6,414 bases of DNA from Flavobacteriales bacterium (GTDB lineage: Bacteria > Bacteroidota > Bacteroidia > Flavobacteriales_D > Crocinitomicaceae): contig CANHBA010000127.1 in the NCBI GenBank assembly GCA_947458985.1, positions 1 to 6,414 on the forward strand, read 5' to 3'. This document shows, one piece after another, positions 4,075 through 6,414 of the stretch. The translations under genes were made by a program, and so were the position numbers. The stretch's first letter is position 1, and every line of letters begins with the position of its first letter. The notes beneath the pieces are model-generated. The model was not told the DNA's origin and did no database searches. It saw only the letters and a list, made by a program, of their open reading frames with translations.

Positions 4075-6414
4075 CTAAAAATTACCTCTAAGGGTCAGGA
4101 TGAAATTACGTCCGGGTGCTGAAATGTTTGAAGCAAACATGCGGTAGTTTTGATCTGTAATGTTTTCACAAGCCACCTGTACACTCAACTGATTGTTGAT
4201 ATTGTAATTTGCTCTGAAGTTCAATGTGTACCAACTTGGCATACCGTCAGGGGTAGCATATGCAAAGTTATCTTCGCCTACCAGGTTATAATCTTCCAAA
4301 TGTTTCCAGCCAGCATACATCGCAAAACCTTCAAGCTTGAGTTTGTTGTGCAAGGTAGTGTAGCGCACACTTACTTTACCAAACGCTGGAGCGATGTGAT
4401 CTAAAGGATAAGGAACGGTATCCGTTATGATACGACCCAAGGTATAATTATAGCTTCCGGCAAGTTGAAGACTAGGTGTGAGTTGCGCTTGTAAGAAAGC
4501 TTCAAAACCCCTCACATATGCATTGCCCGCATTGGTTGTGGTGAGTACCTGACTCATTTGCCCATCGTATAGAACGCTATCCGAACCATTAAAGGTGCCG
4601 TTCTGAACCGTAAGGGCATTTGTCAAGTAAGTCTGATATAAATTCACGCCAAATGTACTTTTCTTCATGAATTGGTATTGCAAACCAAATTCAGCATTGT
4701 AAGCATATTCCGCTTTTAAATTTGGATTGGGAACAACTACTGAACCCGGAACAGATTCAAAAACTTTGGTGAGGTCATCTACATTAGGTGCTCTAAAAGC
4801 AGTTGAACCATTCACCGTCAAGCGTAGTTTTGGTGCAGGCATATAGATCAGGCCTAAATTACCATTCAGGGCCAAATGGTTTTGTTGAATCTTTGAAAAT
4901 GGAAATGGGAAAAAAGTCTGATCCTCGAACTGCGCGTTCAAAGCAACTTGAGAAAACCTGATTCCATCATTCACAATCAACTTTTTAGAAACTTCAAAGG
5001 TGTGTGATGCATAAAGTGCAGCACCTTGCATGGATGAACCCCCGTCTGGGTAACGCGTATCAATAGCTGTTTGCACACCTGTATTGATGTCTTCGGCAAA
5101 AGCGGTAGAATTTACTTGATTCAAGTAAGCCTCTGCACCATAACGCAACTCATGTGCGCCTTTTTTCTTCATGAAGTCGGCATTGAACGTGAAGATATCG
5201 AGCTGTTCAATACGATGATTACGACTCGCTTTTTGGAATCTTCTATCGATGCGACTTTCCTCAATTCCTTGATAAGCCAAGATAATTCTTGCGTTGTCAT
5301 AAAACTTGGTTGCATTGTTGAGCTCCAAAGTATAAGCTGCCAACAAACGGTATTGCGGTCCGTAATACCACTCTGCAAATTTTGGCTTCGAACCCGACAT
5401 GAGCGTTAGGCGGTCATAGCGATCAATGTTGCCAGAATTTGACAATTGTAAATTCAAGTGATGGATAACACCTGGTTTTTGTACAAAACTGAATTTTTGC
5501 AAAACATCGTATTGTTTGTAGCCCGAACCTACTTGCAAGCTGCTGTCTGCATTAACCACCATGCTGTCCGCACCGTTGAATTGGGCAACAAACCAAGGAC
5601 GGTAGCCTAAATTACCAATGGCCTCACTGCGGTTATTTCCCTGACGCAAGTCGCCGTAAGCGGCATAAGAAATAGAGGTAAGGGACGCAAAACGTTTGTT
5701 ACCGACATTCACTTGCGCATTGGCAGCATAACCTTCGCCAGCTGAAAAACCACGCATGTATGCACTACTGCGCACCAATAATTGATCAGATGAACTGAAC
5801 AATGGTTTTTTGGTCTGAAAACTCATCACGCCACCAATTGCATCTGAACCGTACATGACTGAGCCAGGGCCGAAAACAAGCTCGACTCTATCCATGTTGG
5901 CTTGATCAAGTGTCAGGGAATTTTGAAGGTGACCACCGCGGTAGATGGCATTGTTCATGCGGATACCATCCACAACAAGCAACACTTTATTGGTCTCAAA
6001 ACCTCGGATAATTGGGCTACCACCGCCTAACTGGCTTTTTTGAACAAAAACAGACCCTGAGTTGGCTAAGACATCGGCCATGGAAGTCTGTTGTTGAAAC
6101 TGAATTTCAGATGCGCGCAACACTTGAATTTTTTGCGCTACATCTTTGCGTTTTTCAGCAGTGCGGTTGGCAGAAACAACGGTTTCGTTCTCTGTTTGGG
6201 TATTTGGAACCATATAAACGACTATAGCATATGCAGCTCCATTCGCAGGAATAGCCAATAAGTAGGGATCGTAATCCGGATGACTAAATTCGATTGTAAT
6301 TGGAAATTGCGCCGACTCAATTTTATAAATAGCGTTGGTTTGTTGACTGAGCTTGGCTTGCGTTTTGAAAGCAAGTCCGTTTATAGGCTCAAAGGTATAG
6401 GCATCTCTGAGCTC
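4075..6414 (-). CDS. TonB-dependent outer-membrane receptor, possibly heme/iron type (5' end off the window)
   Basis: The frame runs without a stop from the right edge of the window to TAG at 4077-4075, showing 779 residues; signal peptide and true start are outside. A TTG at 6258 is in frame but internal. Visible residues 1-70 look like a carboxypeptidase-regulatory-like beta-sandwich (YTFEPINGLAF, ITIEFSHPDYDPYLLAI), common before Bacteroidota receptors. A TonB-box-like ETVVSA (77-82) follows, then the plug (about 87-202) with SPIIRGF, KVLLVVDGIRMNNAIYR, RVELVFGPGSVMYGSDAIGG, and then a beta-barrel ending in the expected terminal Phe (LTLRGNF). FRAP (540-543) and NPNL (563-566) boxes in the barrel recall heme/hemoglobin receptors, but the His usually found between them is missing, so the substrate is unsure. 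Known role: TonB/ExbBD-driven uptake of iron complexes, heme, cobalamin or similar. It is not SusC-sized and no SusD is seen next to it. Confidence 0.92.
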   Translation of the reverse strand, partial: ELRDAYTFEPINGLAFKTQAKLSQQTNAIYKIESAQFPITIEFSHPDYDPYLLAIPANGAAYAIVVYMVPNTQTENETVVSANRTAEKRKDVAQKIQVLRASEIQFQQQTSMADVLANSGSVFVQKSQLGGGSPIIRGFETNKVLLVVDGIRMNNAIYRGGHLQNSLTLDQANMDRVELVFGPGSVMYGSDAIGGVMSFQTKKPLFSSSDQLLVRSSAYMRGFSAGEGYAANAQVNVGNKRFASLTSISYAAYGDLRQGNNRSEAIGNLGYRPWFVAQFNGADSMVVNADSSLQVGSGYKQYDVLQKFSFVQKPGVIHHLNLQLSNSGNIDRYDRLTLMSGSKPKFAEWYYGPQYRLLAAYTLELNNATKFYDNARIILAYQGIEESRIDRRFQKASRNHRIEQLDIFTFNADFMKKKGAHELRYGAEAYLNQVNSTAFAEDINTGVQTAIDTRYPDGGSSMQGAALYASHTFEVSKKLIVNDGIRFSQVALNAQFEDQTFFPFPFSKIQQNHLALNGNLGLIYMPAPKLRLTVNGSTAFRAPNVDDLTKVFESVPGSVVVPNPNLKAEYAYNAEFGLQYQFMKKSTFGVNLYQTYLTNALTVQNGTFNGSDSVLYDGQMSQVLTTTNAGNAYVRGFEAFLQAQLTPSLQLAGSYNYTLGRIITDTVPYPLDHIAPAFGKVSVRYTTLHNKLKLEGFAMYAGWKHLEDYNLVGEDNFAYATPDGMPSWYTLNFRANYNINNQLSVQVACENITDQNYRMFASNISAPGRNFILTLRGNF

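Noticed and set aside
5071..5409. 112-codon plus-strand frame antisense to the TonB receptor gene.
   Set aside because: It lies inside a clearly coding minus-strand gene and its product shows no domain; it is a shadow frame.
6409..6414. The window ends in GAGCTC, a SacI site, hinting at a cloning boundary.
   Set aside because: A six-base match at an arbitrary edge can be chance, and no vector sequence is visible.

Overview
The window looks like ordinary chromosome from a member of the Bacteroidota, probably a Flavobacteriales-like marine or freshwater lineage. The signs are a secreted multi-domain protein ending in a gliding-motility/type IX secretion C-terminal (CHU_C) domain, an MnmA with a Bacteroidota-style insert, a large non-SusC TonB-dependent receptor with a carboxypeptidase-regulatory-like N-terminal domain, no Shine-Dalgarno sequences, and TAnnTTTG promoter elements typical of the phylum's primary sigma factor. 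The genus cannot be fixed from the sequence alone.

Layout, left to right. (1) Positions 2-1603, plus strand: the C-terminal 533 residues of a T9SS-type surface or secreted protein with five Ig/PKD-like modules and a CHU_C-like sorting domain; its start is off the left edge. (2) Positions 1623-2798, plus strand: complete mnmA, the tRNA 2-thiouridylase, 19 bases downstream and with its own TAAATTTG promoter element. (3) A bidirectional hairpin terminator at about 2799-2829. (4) Positions 2849-3040, minus strand: a probable 63-residue protein of unknown function, convergent with mnmA. (5) A 221-base AT-rich divergent intergenic region (3041-3261) with candidate promoters on both strands and one perfect DnaA-box consensus. 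(6) Positions 3262-4029, plus strand: an unrecognised 255-residue lipoprotein whose best start is an internal GTG just after a TATATTTG element. (7) A second bidirectional terminator (4030-4055). (8) Positions 4075-6414, minus strand: a TonB-dependent outer-membrane receptor running off the right edge; its reading frame stays open to the last base, so the N-terminus lies outside.

The genes do not form an obvious single pathway. Three products (secreted adhesin-like protein, lipoprotein, TonB receptor) belong to the cell envelope and one (MnmA) is housekeeping. Two convergent pairs are each separated by a symmetric terminator that can serve both strands. No tRNA, rRNA, CRISPR array, insertion sequence or other mobile element was seen. 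I found no convincing new multi-gene system. The points most worth a second look are the two promoters placed exactly 4 bases before start codons (implying leaderless mRNAs), the altered CHU_C entry motif, and the unknown lipoprotein and small protein.
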